This document shows, piece by piece, positions 19,944-28,355 of a DNA stretch of 64,000 nt. The stretch is from Rhizobium bangladeshense. GTDB taxonomy: Bacteria > Pseudomonadota > Alphaproteobacteria > Rhizobiales > Rhizobiaceae. How positions within the stretch are numbered: position 1 is the first letter of the stretch; each line of letters opens with the position of its first letter. A model generated the notes under the pieces. The model was not told where the DNA came from. It made no database searches and saw only the letters and a program-made list of their open reading frames with translations. The translations under genes were made by a program, and so were the position numbers. The DNA lies in contig NZ_CP071612.1 in NCBI RefSeq assembly GCF_017357245.1, positions 189,001 to 253,000 on the forward strand, written 5' to 3'.

Positions 19944-20912
19944 TCAAAGCCGGGCGAACAGTGCCTTGCGAGTCTCTTCATCGACGAAGGCTGCCTCGAT
20001 CGCCGTGCGACTCATGGCGTCGATCTCCGTGTCGCTGAAGCCGAAGGCATCGGCGGCAAGTTCATATTCCCGCTTCAGTGACGTATGGAAAAACGGTGGG
20101 TCGTCCGAGTTGATCGTCACCCGCACGCCGGCTTCCTTCAGCCGCCGCAGTGGATGGGAGGCGAAATCGGGAAAGACCCTGAGTGCGATATTAGAGCCCG
20201 GACAGACTTCAAGCACGGTGCCGAGATCGGCAAGCCGCTTCACCAGATCGAGATCCTCGATGGCGCGCACGCCATGGCCGATGCGTGCGGGACGCACGGC
20301 ATCGAGCGCGTCGGCAACGCTGAAGGCGCCGCAGACCTCGCCGGCATGGATGGTCAAGCCCAGGCCGGCATCGCGGGCGATGTCGAAGGCTCTGATATAA
20401 TCGGCGACGCGGCCCATGCGCTCCTCGCCGGCGAGATTGAAGCCTGTTATCAAAGGGTTGCCGGCCTTTGCCGCATATTCGGCCGCTCCGATCACGCTCT
20501 CCGGACCGAAATGCCGTTCACCGGTGACGATCAGCCGGGCCTCGATGCCGCTCTTGGCCTTGGCCCGCCGGATGCCCTCACAGACGCCTGATATATAGGC
20601 ATCGGCACCGAGCCCGATGCGCTTGCCGTGATCGGGCGACACGATGAGCTCACTGTAGATCGTATTGATGCCGGCAAGTTCTTCGAGATAGGTTTCGGTC
20701 AGAAGCGCATAATCCTCCTCCGTCCTGTAGACCTCGGAAACCTTGTCGTAGCATTCCAGAAAACTTGCGAAATCGTGCCAGACATAGGCGCCCTCGCGAA
20801 GCGCGCCGCTGATGTCGACGCCGTATTTCCGCGCCTGCGCCGCGGTCAAAGCAGGCGGTGCCGCACCCTCCAGATGGCAGTGCAGCTCGACCTTATTTAA
20901 ATGCGATGTCAC
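19944..20912 (-). CDS. add: Adenosine deaminase
   Basis: A 322-residue zinc hydrolase that deaminates adenosine and deoxyadenosine to inosine forms for punA. Zinc ligands are H11 and H13 (HCHLEG), H189 (in the HAGE block) and D270 (SDDPPFF); E192 and H213 (RIGHGV) are the catalytic pair. It is shorter than mammalian enzymes, as is usual for bacterial add. Its start overlaps the deoB stop (ATGA), so the two are translationally coupled. Confidence 0.95.
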   Translation of the reverse strand: MTSHLNKVELHCHLEGAAPPALTAAQARKYGVDISGALREGAYVWHDFASFLECYDKVSEVYRTEEDYALLTETYLEELAGINTIYSELIVSPDHGKRIGLGADAYISGVCEGIRRAKAKSGIEARLIVTGERHFGPESVIGAAEYAAKAGNPLITGFNLAGEERMGRVADYIRAFDIARDAGLGLTIHAGEVCGAFSVADALDAVRPARIGHGVRAIEDLDLVKRLADLGTVLEVCPGSNIALRVFPDFASHPLRRLKEAGVRVTINSDDPPFFHTSLKREYELAADAFGFSDTEIDAMSRTAIEAAFVDEETRKALFARL

Positions 20913-22129
20913 AGAAAACTCCTTCCATGCGCTCCAGCCGGGATGCCGAGATGGCGCGCAATGCTTTCGCCGATGTCGGCATAGGTGCGGCGAACGCCGA
21001 TGGAACGCGACCGGATGCCGGGGCCGTAGGCGATGATCGGCACGCGCTCACGCGTATGATCCGTGCCGCGCCAGGTGGGGTCGCAGCCATGGTCGGCGGT
21101 GAGCACGACGAGATCGCCAGGTTTCAGCTTCTTGTGAACCTCGGCCAGACGCGCATCGAAGGCTTCGAGTGCTGCCGCATAACCGGGCACGTCGCGGCGA
21201 TGGCCGTAGATCATGTCGAAATCGACGAAATTGGTGAAGACGAGATCGCCGTCCTCGGCCTCGTCGATTGCCGACAGCGACGCATCCATCAGCGCCTCGT
21301 TGCCGTTGGCCTTGATCAGCCTGGAAATGCCTTGGTGGGCGAAGATGTCGCCGATTTTCCCCACAGCATGCACATTCCGGCGGTGCTCAACGAGGCGGTC
21401 GAGCAGCGTCGGCTCCGGCGGCAGCACGGAAAAGTCGCGCCGATTACCGGTGCGCTGGAAGGTGGAGGCCGAGTGGCCGATGAAGGGTCGGGCGATAACG
21501 CGGCCGATATTGTAGGAATCGAGAAGGGCTCGGGCTGTGCGGCAGAAGGCGAGCAGCCGATCTAGGCCGAAATGCACCTCGTGCGCCGCGACCTGGAAGA
21601 CCGAGTCCGAAGAGGTGTAGCAGATCGGCTTGCCGGTGCGGATATGTTCCTCGCCGAACCTGGCGATGATGTCGGTTCCTGAGGCGTGGCAATTTCCGAG
21701 AATGCCGGGGATGTCACCCTCACGGCATAATGCCTCGATAAGCCCCGGGGGAAAGGCGTCGCCTTCCGTCGGAAAATATCCCCAATCGAAACTGACGGGG
21801 GTCCCCGCGATCTCCCAATGACCGGACGGCGTATCCTTGCCGCGGGAGATTTCGCTGGCAGCACCATAAATACCGTAGACTTTTTCGGGCAGGGGCACGC
21901 CGGCGGGAAACTGGCCGCAGGCGGCACGGGCGATGTGCAGAAGCCCGAGTTCCGACATGTTGGGCAAGGAAAGCGGCCCACTGCGCAGCCCGGCACGATC
22001 TCCGGCTCCGGCCGCGCAGAATTCGGCGATATGGCCGAGCGTATTGGCGCCCTCATCGCCATAGGCCGCCGCATCCGGCGCCCCGCCGACGCCGAAAGAA
22101 TCGAGAACGAAAAGAAAGGCGCGCGCCAT
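20909..22129 (-). CDS. deoB: Phosphopentomutase
   Basis: A 406-residue metalloenzyme of the alkaline phosphatase superfamily. It moves phosphate between C1 and C5 of ribose and deoxyribose, joining phosphorolysis to central metabolism. The first metal site is '[13 protein letters not shown]' (D10), the nucleophile block is 'GANTLGHIA', with 'KDTPSGHWE' near 98, and the late metal ligands are '[12 protein letters not shown]' and 'TADHGCDPT'. A small hairpin (22157-22163 / 22167-22173) lies 28 bases upstream of the start and may affect its translation. It is coupled to add. Confidence 0.95.
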   Translation of the reverse strand: MARAFLFVLDSFGVGGAPDAAAYGDEGANTLGHIAEFCAAGAGDRAGLRSGPLSLPNMSELGLLHIARAACGQFPAGVPLPEKVYGIYGAASEISRGKDTPSGHWEIAGTPVSFDWGYFPTEGDAFPPGLIEALCREGDIPGILGNCHASGTDIIARFGEEHIRTGKPICYTSSDSVFQVAAHEVHFGLDRLLAFCRTARALLDSYNIGRVIARPFIGHSASTFQRTGNRRDFSVLPPEPTLLDRLVEHRRNVHAVGKIGDIFAHQGISRLIKANGNEALMDASLSAIDEAEDGDLVFTNFVDFDMIYGHRRDVPGYAAALEAFDARLAEVHKKLKPGDLVVLTADHGCDPTWRGTDHTRERVPIIAYGPGIRSRSIGVRRTYADIGESIARHLGIPAGAHGRSFL

Positions 22130-22231
22130 TTTACCCCCGAAAGGACCGATCGCGGACCTCCGGAACCCGGAGGCTGAAGCCCACGCATATAATGCCGCGC
22201 CTGGCTTGGCAAATTCGAGATGGGAAGGGTG

Positions 22232-22813
22232 TCAGCAGTCGCCGCAGGGGATCGAGTCGCCTTGCCGTTGGCGGTAGAAGTAGCTGCGGCTGATGGTAAT
22301 CGTGCGCATCCCGTCCGGCATGAAGTCCGGCGCGAACAGGAACATCGTATAGGGGATGCTGAGTTCGGTCCGGACGAGGAAGCTGTTGGCCGTCTTCATA
22401 TCCGTTGGCACATTGCTCACCGTCGCGCTCTTGGCATAAGGCACCGTACCGTCCTGCGCCCAGGACCAGAGCACTTTCGCATTGGCGCCGGCGTCAATGG
22501 TAATCCCGGTGATTTTCAGGGTGAGCGATGTCGTTTTGTAAGGCACGAAGATCGATGTCGCGACCGACGACATCTGCGCGAGCGCGCTCTTCGTGACGGA
22601 TTGCTGCTGGGTGACGAGGTCGGCGATCGAACCAGCGGCGCGTGTCGCGCGCTTGCTGACGCTGAGGCCGATCGTGATCTCGAAAGCGCCGATATAGAGC
22701 ATGACGAGCACGGGAAAAAGGATCGCGAATTCGATCGCTCCAGCGCCCTTGCGCTCTCGCGCCAGCCGACGAGCCGTCAGTACCAGTCTGGTGAACGGGT
22801 TGCGCAACGCCAT
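22232..22813 (-). CDS. TadE-like pseudopilin / pilus assembly protein
   Basis: A 193-residue TadE-family protein. The N-terminus is basic (TRLVLTARRLARERKG), then comes the TadE segment 'GAGAIEFAILFPVLVMLYIGAFEI' region (about 20-43), which resembles a prepilin-type cleavage and membrane segment with its conserved Glu, and a periplasmic C-terminal domain. It ends with a Cys pair in 'IPCGDC'. The start overlaps the stop of the upstream TadE gene in TAATG, so the frame extending to 23152 is not used. Pseudopilins of this kind are processed by the CpaA-type peptidase and help assemble the Flp pilus. Confidence 0.8.
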   Translation of the reverse strand: MALRNPFTRLVLTARRLARERKGAGAIEFAILFPVLVMLYIGAFEITIGLSVSKRATRAAGSIADLVTQQQSVTKSALAQMSSVATSIFVPYKTTSLTLKITGITIDAGANAKVLWSWAQDGTVPYAKSATVSNVPTDMKTANSFLVRTELSIPYTMFLFAPDFMPDGMRTITISRSYFYRQRQGDSIPCGDC

Positions 22814-23448
22814 TATGGATACTGCTCGTTCTGGAAGGCCGAGGTTGCGATAATCAGATATTGCGTCGGCATCGAACCATCGGACGGACGGATCGTCGTA
22901 ATATAGGGCCGCACCAGATCCGTGATGATTTCCCATCGATAGTAGGCGCGCAGCATGTTGATCGTGCCGGCGCCGCCAGGTGTATATTTGAAGGCTGCAG
23001 TGTTGATGTCGGCATATCGGTCGCTCGAAACTCTGGGGATCGTCGTCGGAATGGCCGAAAAGGAGCTGAACGTCTGCACATCCATGTAAAGCTTGCTCGG
23101 CGTGGCGGCTTCGCTTGTCGAGCACTTGATCAGGATCGATATCTCGCTGCAAAACGCCTGGCGGAATTCCGTCTGGCTCATATCTGTCGTGCGGCCGAGA
23201 TTATAGGTGATCTGCCCGGTGCGCATCCGGCGGCTCATCGTATCGACGGCATTGGAGACGAGTTCTTCGGCGGCGAAGGCGATGAAGGTTTCGAGGATCG
23301 CGAAGATCACGAGGAAGTACGGGATGGCGAGCAAGGCAAATTCGATCGCCGCTGCGCCGTCGCGCGAGCGGGCTACAGCGCGAAATTGGGAGAAGCGGAA
23401 CGGCGCGAAGCCGCGCTTCCTATCCGTCTTCTGATCAACTACCGTCAT
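22813..23448 (-). CDS. TadE-like pseudopilin / pilus assembly protein
   Basis: A 211-residue protein with the TadE pattern: basic N-terminus (RFSQFRAVARSRDG), then 'GAAAIEFALLAIPYFLVIFAIL'-type hydrophobic segment near residues 31-53 carrying the conserved Glu, and a 150-residue periplasmic domain with two cysteines. It is paired with the following TadE gene by a one-base overlap, a common arrangement for TadE/TadF partners. The two genes point away from pilA and are separated from it by the secretin-N-domain gene. Confidence 0.82.
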   Translation of the reverse strand: MTVVDQKTDRKRGFAPFRFSQFRAVARSRDGAAAIEFALLAIPYFLVIFAILETFIAFAAEELVSNAVDTMSRRMRTGQITYNLGRTTDMSQTEFRQAFCSEISILIKCSTSEAATPSKLYMDVQTFSSFSAIPTTIPRVSSDRYADINTAAFKYTPGGAGTINMLRAYYRWEIITDLVRPYITTIRPSDGSMPTQYLIIATSAFQNEQYP

Positions 23449-23559
23449 TGCCTGGACCCGAGCGACATCTCTGCTGCCACACTAGGGTCCGTTCGTTGAT
23501 TTTCCGTTTCAGCCCGATACGATGATTTTAACGAAGAGCTGAAGATGAAGGCCGCGCGA

Positions 23560-23970
23560 TCAGGGTGAGGTGGTGCCGCCTGCCGCTTGCTGTGCATGCT
23601 GCTCGCAGTTCGGCGTGCACGACAGCACGGAGCGCTGGGTCTGCCGGTAGACGCGCACCGTGTTGCCCTCGTCGATCGATACAAGGATGCGCTCGTCGAG
23701 AATTGCGTTGCCGTCGGCGTCCAGAAGGACGAGATTGGTGGTGCCGAAGCTGCGGCCTGTCAACACGATCGTCTTGGAATCGGCGACGGTCGCGTCGGCG
23801 ACCCGGGCATTGCCGACGATGACCTTGCTGACGGGGCGGTCGAGCTTCAAGACACGCGCATGATCCATATAGACGCGCAACATGTCATCGTCTGCGGCCG
23901 AGGAAACTCCCGAGACACCGGAAACGGCGATCATGCCGGCAAAGAAGATGATTTTGCCGCTCGATGACAT
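23560..23970 (-). CDS. Stand-alone pilus/secretin N-terminal domain protein (CpaC N-like)
   Basis: A 136-residue protein with a signal peptide (about residues 1-25), followed by a domain like the N-terminal part of CpaC. The 'LDRPVSKVIVGNARVADATV' stretch, the 'VLTGRSFGTTNLVLLD' strand and the 'ADGNAI' turn align well by eye with residues about 60-115 of the CpaC encoded at 26096. It has no secretin pore domain. The C-terminus has a Cys pair (SCTPNC) and a Gln/Gly/Thr tail. ATG 23970 follows AGAGGACCAA. It may assist or regulate the outer-membrane channel of the Flp pilus; this is inference. Confidence 0.72.
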   Translation of the reverse strand: MSSSGKIIFFAGMIAVSGVSGVSSAADDDMLRVYMDHARVLKLDRPVSKVIVGNARVADATVADSKTIVLTGRSFGTTNLVLLDADGNAILDERILVSIDEGNTVRVYRQTQRSVLSCTPNCEQHAQQAAGGTTSP

Positions 23971-24350
23971 TTGGTCCTCTTTCACGATCACAGCGCAATA
24001 GGCGCATAGAATGGAAAAAAATGGTGAATGAAGCCTTAAGCACGGTGTGCTGTTTCGCAGTGAGGCGGGATGATCCGATTTGGCACTGGCTCCGGTCGAT
24101 GTATGTTGCGGCTTGATGCGGTGCCTGTTCTATTTCCAGATAAAACCCACTGTTAACCTCTGAATATCATTAAATATTGAGCGAAATGAATAAGCTAAAG
24201 CTTACCCTGTGGGAGCCTCTGGCCGGTTTCACAGGCTGTTAACTCTTTTTCTTAAGCCGATGGAAACGCCCATTCATTAGATTACGCTTCATCCGATCAA
24301 CGGCAACAGTTGGCGGACGTGCTGAACATCAACTGGAGTTAGGAGTACCC
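23971..24350. other. Divergent promoter region between pilus genes
   Basis: 380 bases, AT-rich from about 24120, holding no convincing gene. It must contain the promoters for pilA (+ strand) and for the secretin-N-domain gene (- strand). Several TTAA tetramers are present (24153, 24239, 24252), but none are spaced by seven bases, so no full CtrA box is called here. TAGGAG is the ribosome binding site just before the pilA start. Confidence 0.6.
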
Positions 24351-24536
24351 ATGACCAAGCTTTTTAGCCGTTTTCTGAAAGATGAATCCGGCGCGACCGC
24401 AATCGAATACGGCCTGATCGCAGCCCTCATTTCCGTAGCGCTTATCGCCGGTGCCACGACCCTTGGCAACAGGATCGGCACTACGTTCAACAACCTGGGC
24501 ACCAAGATGAACTCTGGGGTCACCGCGTCCCAGTAA
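24351..24536 (+). CDS. pilA: Flp-type major pilin
   Basis: A 61-residue Flp pilin precursor. The leader is short and basic (MTKLFSRFLKDESG); cleavage is expected after G14, leaving 'ATAIEYGLIAALISVALI'. The Glu-Tyr pair at mature positions 5-6 is the Flp motif. The hydrophobic helix runs to about residue 35, and the rest is a short soluble tail. GTTAGGAG is a good ribosome binding site. A hairpin after the gene would let pilin mRNA outnumber that of the assembly genes. The cpaA product should be its peptidase. Confidence 0.96.
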   Translation: MTKLFSRFLKDESGATAIEYGLIAALISVALIAGATTLGNRIGTTFNNLGTKMNSGVTASQ

Positions 24537-24587
24537 GACAAGGCGCTAACGCGCAACGTCGGATAATTCCGGCAGAGCTATCGAGCG

Positions 24588-24614
24588 GGCTCACAGGCTG
24601 AACGGCCGTGAGCC
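24588..24614 (+). terminator. Weak hairpin between pilA and cpaA (attenuator)
   Basis: GGCTCAC (24588-24594) and GTGAGCC (24608-24614) form a 7-base-pair stem with a 13-base loop, followed by only three T bases. It is probably leaky. Confidence 0.45.
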
Positions 24615-24644
24615 TTTCGCATCTTGTTATGATCAGGTGTACCC

Positions 24645-25157
24645 ATGATCGCAGCCGCAGTCTTCGTAGTACTGCCACTCTGCCTCGCCATGGCGGCGTT
24701 CTCGGATTTGTTCACTATGACGATCCCGAACCGCATTTCACTGATCCTCACCGCCTCCTTCTTCGTTGTCGCGCCGCTGTCTGGTCTTGGCCTGCAGGCG
24801 ATCAGCATGCATCTTGCCGCCGGCGCTATCGTCTTCAGCGCTTGCTTCGCCCTTTTTGCCTTCAATGTGATGGGCGGCGGAGACGCCAAGCTGCTCAGCG
24901 CTACAGCGCTTTGGTTCGGTCTGAATGAATCTCTGGTTTTCCTGATGACCGATGTCGCCATCATCGGCGGTTTCCTTACCCTGCTCATCCTCGCGGTGAG
25001 AGCGCAATCGGATTCCATTCTTGCGATCGGTCTGCCGGTGCCGAACTCCGTCCTCATTGCCAAGAAGATCCCGTATGGGATTGCGATTGCTATCGGAGGC
25101 TTCATGGCCTTCCCGTCCTCGCCGCTCTTCATCGCTGCGCTGGAAAGCCTGAAGTAA
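24645..25157 (+). CDS. cpaA: Flp prepilin peptidase CpaA/TadV
   Basis: A 170-residue integral membrane aspartic peptidase (A24 family, short form without the methylase domain). The two catalytic aspartates are D21 in 'FSDLFTMTIPN' and D80 in 'GGGDAKLL'. It cleaves the leader of PilA and probably those of the TadE-like proteins. AGGTGTACCC precedes the ATG. It lies 108 bases after pilA in the usual alphaproteobacterial cpa order. Confidence 0.93.
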   Translation: MIAAAVFVVLPLCLAMAAFSDLFTMTIPNRISLILTASFFVVAPLSGLGLQAISMHLAAGAIVFSACFALFAFNVMGGGDAKLLSATALWFGLNESLVFLMTDVAIIGGFLTLLILAVRAQSDSILAIGLPVPNSVLIAKKIPYGIAIAIGGFMAFPSSPLFIAALESLK

Positions 25158-25164
25158 CCACATT

Positions 25165-25179
25165 TTAAACGGCCGTTAA
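25165..25179. promoter_or_regulatory. CtrA-type box upstream of cpaB
   Basis: TTAA at 25165-25168 and TTAA at 25176-25179 with seven bases between, matching the TTAA-N7-TTAA consensus of the alphaproteobacterial cell-cycle regulator CtrA. It lies in the cpaA-cpaB gap, 88 bases before the cpaB start. CtrA controls pilus genes in Caulobacter; the same here is inference. Confidence 0.55.
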
Positions 25180-25267
25180 CTTAAAATGTAAGCAATCCAT
25201 TAACTATAATTATACCAATTGCTGAGCATTCTGCAGGGCGAACATATCGTGCCCTGAGGAATGATTT

Positions 25268-26083
25268 ATGAAACCGGCCCGCCTTATAGTTCTAGCTGTC
25301 GCCGTGGTGGCAGCCGGCCTCGCCGGGCTCCTGGCAATGCGTATGGCCGGCAGCGGTCGCGTCGTCACCGAGGTCCAGTCGGTTATCGAGAAAGAACCGA
25401 CCGTCAATATCCTCGTATCGAGCAGCAATCTGCCGGTCGGCGCAAGACTGGGCGACGAGTCGGTGCGTTGGATGGCCTGGCCGAAGGACGGCGTCGTGCA
25501 AGGCTTCATCACAGAAGCCGACAAGCCGGACGCTATCAAGGAGCTGCAGGGCGCCGTCGTGCGTCTGCCGATCTTCGAAGGCGAGCCGATCCGCTCTGAA
25601 AAAGTTGCCGATTCCAACAGCCGCATTCTCTCGTCGCTTTTGCCGGCCGGCAAGCGCGCGGTGGCGACGGAAATATCTGTGGCAACAGGCGCCGGCGGTT
25701 TCATCCTGCCGAACGACCGCGTCGATGTCATCATGGTGCGCAAGGGCGCCGAAGCGAACAAGCTCATCACCGAAACCGTGCTGAGCAATGTCCGGGTTCT
25801 CGCCATCGACCAGCAGATTCAGGAAAATGAGGATGGCTCTAAAGCGGTAGTCGGCACGACCGCGACACTCGAGCTGACCCCGGACCAGACGAAAGTTCTC
25901 GCCGTTGCCCAGCAGATGGCGGACCGGCTGTCGCTCGCGCTACGCTCGGTCGCCGATGCGCAGGAGCAGGATACCAGTGCGGCAGACTATCTGCTGAGCG
26001 GCGACAACGGCAGCGCGATCATTCAGGTCATTAAGTCAGGCTCCATCGTGACGGATGCCGGCGCAGCGCCGAAGGCGGAGTAA
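25268..26083 (+). CDS. cpaB: Flp pilus assembly protein CpaB
   Basis: A 271-residue periplasmic protein tethered by an N-terminal membrane segment (about residues 4-25). A SAF/AFP-like domain follows (about 45-110, 'LPVGARLGDESVRW'), then the RcpC/CpaB domain with 'LPAGKRAVATEIS' and 'ILPNDRVDVIMVRKG' (about 125-160). CpaB works with the CpaC secretin in the outer-membrane channel of the pilus machine. TGAGGAATG lies before the ATG. The gap upstream contains a CtrA-type box, so a second promoter is possible here. Confidence 0.93.
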   Translation: MKPARLIVLAVAVVAAGLAGLLAMRMAGSGRVVTEVQSVIEKEPTVNILVSSSNLPVGARLGDESVRWMAWPKDGVVQGFITEADKPDAIKELQGAVVRLPIFEGEPIRSEKVADSNSRILSSLLPAGKRAVATEISVATGAGGFILPNDRVDVIMVRKGAEANKLITETVLSNVRVLAIDQQIQENEDGSKAVVGTTATLELTPDQTKVLAVAQQMADRLSLALRSVADAQEQDTSAADYLLSGDNGSAIIQVIKSGSIVTDAGAAPKAE

Positions 26084-26095
26084 GGGGACGTGCAA

Positions 26096-27592
26096 ATGGG
26101 CAATTCAATGCGGCGCGCCAAGCTTCTCCTGACAGGCTGTCTTTCGCTGGCGATCGGAGCGACCGGCATGGTGCCAGCCTCTTTCGGTTCGCTTTTCACT
26201 GTAAATGAGGCGCGTGCCGCTGAAAACCTTATCCGCATCTCGCAAACCGGTCCCGACGCCCATCGCCGGCTGAAGCTCGGGCTCAACAAAGCGGTCGTCG
26301 TTGATCTGCCGGAGGATGCCCATGATATCCTCGTCTCCGACCCGACAATGGCCGATGCCGTTACCCGCACTTCGCGGCGCATCTACCTGTTCGGCAAAAA
26401 GGTCGGCCAGACGAATATCTTTGTCTTCGGCGCCGGTGGGCAGGAGATCGTCAATCTCGACATCGAAATCGAACGCGACGTCTCCGGCCTCGAAACCAAT
26501 CTCCGCCGTTTCATTCCCGACTCCGACATCAAAGTCGAAATCGTCTCCGATAATATCGTGCTGACCGGCACCGTACGCACGCCGCAGGATGCCACGCAGG
26601 CGGCTGATCTGGCGCAGGTCTTTCTGAAGGGCGGCGAGGCAACGACGAGAACTGAGACGGCATCCGGCACCGGCGGCGACAGCTCGGTTGCGCTCTTTGC
26701 CGAAGGACGCCAGACCTCGCAGGTCGTCAACCTCCTGCAGATCCAGGGTGAGGACCAGGTCACCCTCAAGGTGACGATCGCCGAGGTTCGCCGCGAGGTC
26801 CTGAAGCAGCTTGGTTTCGACAATCTCGTTTCCAACTCCTCCGGCATGACGGTCGCCCAGCTCGGCAGTCCTAACGCCGACGGCGCAACGGCAACCGTCG
26901 GTGGCGGCCTCGCGGCTCTCTTCAAGAGCTCTATCGGCAAATACGACATTTCCACCTATTTGAACGCGCTGGAACAGGCCAAGGTTGTCAGGACCCTCGC
27001 CGAGCCGACGTTGACGGCGATATCGGGCCAGGCGGCGACCTTCAATTCCGGCGGCCAGCAGCTTTATTCGACGACCGACAATGACGGCAACGTCACCGTT
27101 GTTCCTTTCAACTACGGTATCAACCTTGCTTTCAAGCCGGTCGTGCTGTCGTCTGGACGCATTGCTCTTGAAATCAAGACGAACGTCTCGGAGCCGGTGG
27201 CCGGCAGCGGCAACGCCACCTATCAACGCCGTTCGGCGGAGACCTCGGTTGAACTGCCTTCGGGCGGCTCGATCGCTCTGGCCGGCCTCATCCGCGACAA
27301 TGTCTCCCAAACAATGGGCGGCACACCCGGAGTCTCCAAGATCCCGCTGCTCGGCACGCTCTTCCGCCAGAAGGGTTTCGAACGTCAGGAAACCGAACTG
27401 GTCATCATCGCTACACCCTATCTGGTGCGCCCGGTGGCGCGTAACCAGCTCAACCGGCCGGACGACAATTTCAGTCCTGAGAATGACGGCGCAACCTTTT
27501 TCCTCAACCGTGTGAACAAGGTCTACGGCCGCCGCGAGGCGCCCGTCGCCGACGCGCAGTTCCACGGCTCGATCGGGTTCATCTACAAATGA
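26096..27592 (+). CDS. cpaC: Flp pilus secretin CpaC/RcpA
   Basis: A 498-residue outer-membrane channel protein. It has an unusually long signal region ending near the 'NEARAAE' cut (about residue 43), a pilus N-terminal domain (about 60-120), a BON-like repeat (about 125-165), and the secretin domain. That last part contains 'VEPVAG'-type strands, 'AETSVELPSGGSIALAGLI' and 'GVSKIPLLGTLFR' near 400-440. The ATG at 26096 gives better spacing from AAGGGG than the GTG at 26090. Its stop overlaps the cpaD start. Confidence 0.95.
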   Translation: MGNSMRRAKLLLTGCLSLAIGATGMVPASFGSLFTVNEARAAENLIRISQTGPDAHRRLKLGLNKAVVVDLPEDAHDILVSDPTMADAVTRTSRRIYLFGKKVGQTNIFVFGAGGQEIVNLDIEIERDVSGLETNLRRFIPDSDIKVEIVSDNIVLTGTVRTPQDATQAADLAQVFLKGGEATTRTETASGTGGDSSVALFAEGRQTSQVVNLLQIQGEDQVTLKVTIAEVRREVLKQLGFDNLVSNSSGMTVAQLGSPNADGATATVGGGLAALFKSSIGKYDISTYLNALEQAKVVRTLAEPTLTAISGQAATFNSGGQQLYSTTDNDGNVTVVPFNYGINLAFKPVVLSSGRIALEIKTNVSEPVAGSGNATYQRRSAETSVELPSGGSIALAGLIRDNVSQTMGGTPGVSKIPLLGTLFRQKGFERQETELVIIATPYLVRPVARNQLNRPDDNFSPENDGATFFLNRVNKVYGRREAPVADAQFHGSIGFIYK

Positions 27593-28341
27593 GCGGGGCA
27601 CGATCGGCAGCAATGGCACAGAACAGAGATCAGGCGATGGCCCATATGGATGCGACGAAACCCCGCCTCGGTTACTCCAGGGCCCTTTTTACCACCGCCA
27701 TCATGTCGCTAGCGACCCTTTACGGATGCGCCGGTCCGCATGACCAGCTGACGACAGGCGGGATACCCGACGACTACCGCGCCCGCCATCCAATCATCGT
27801 AACGGAGGCCGAGCAGACGGTGGATATACCCGTCGCCTCGACCGATCGCCGCCTGACCATCGCCCAGCGCGATCTCATCCGCGGCTTTGCCGCAAACTAT
27901 ATTTCACGCGCCTCGGGCCCGGTTTACGTCCTGTCGCCGGAAGGGTCGCCCAATTCCGCGGCCGCCTATCAGCTGCGCAATCAGGTGCGAGCCGAGCTGG
28001 CGACAAGAGGGATCGCAAGCTCGAAGATCATAAATACGTCCTATGCCGCCGCCGGTGCCGGCGATGCCGCGCCGATCCGGCTGAGCTTTACCGGTACGAC
28101 CGCGGTTACCACGCAATGCGGCCAGTGGCCGAAGGATATCTCGAACGATTTTGCCAACCAGAACTATTATAATTTCGGCTGCGCCTCGCAAAACAACCTT
28201 GCCGCCCAGATCGCCAATCCGGAAGATCTGGTGGCGCCCCGCGGCATGACCCCAATCGACGCGCAGCGGCGCAACAACGCCATCCAGGAATACCGGACGA
28301 CGACGACGACGATCGAAGACAGCGGCAGCAGCGGATTCTGA
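27589..28341 (+). CDS. cpaD: Flp pilus assembly lipoprotein CpaD
   Basis: A 250-residue protein of the CpaD family. A lipobox-like stretch 'SLATLYGC' (cysteine at about residue 47) follows a hydrophobic segment, so it is probably an outer-membrane lipoprotein; the true start may be one of the internal ATGs, because 40 residues before a lipid signal is long. The conserved region includes 'LTTGGIPDDYRARHPI' and the C-terminal 'TTQCGQWPKDI ... NFGCASQNNLAAQIANPEDL' block with its two cysteines. The first ATG overlaps the cpaC stop (ATGA). Confidence 0.9.
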   Translation: MSGARSAAMAQNRDQAMAHMDATKPRLGYSRALFTTAIMSLATLYGCAGPHDQLTTGGIPDDYRARHPIIVTEAEQTVDIPVASTDRRLTIAQRDLIRGFAANYISRASGPVYVLSPEGSPNSAAAYQLRNQVRAELATRGIASSKIINTSYAAAGAGDAAPIRLSFTGTTAVTTQCGQWPKDISNDFANQNYYNFGCASQNNLAAQIANPEDLVAPRGMTPIDAQRRNNAIQEYRTTTTTIEDSGSSGF

Positions 28342-28355
28342 GACGGAACGGGACG

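Noticed and set aside
24081..24110. TGGCAC resembling the -24 element of a sigma-54 promoter before pilA
   Set aside because: No matching TTGC element at the correct distance.
24239..24255. TTAA pair before pilA as a CtrA box
   Set aside because: The two tetramers are nine bases apart, not seven.
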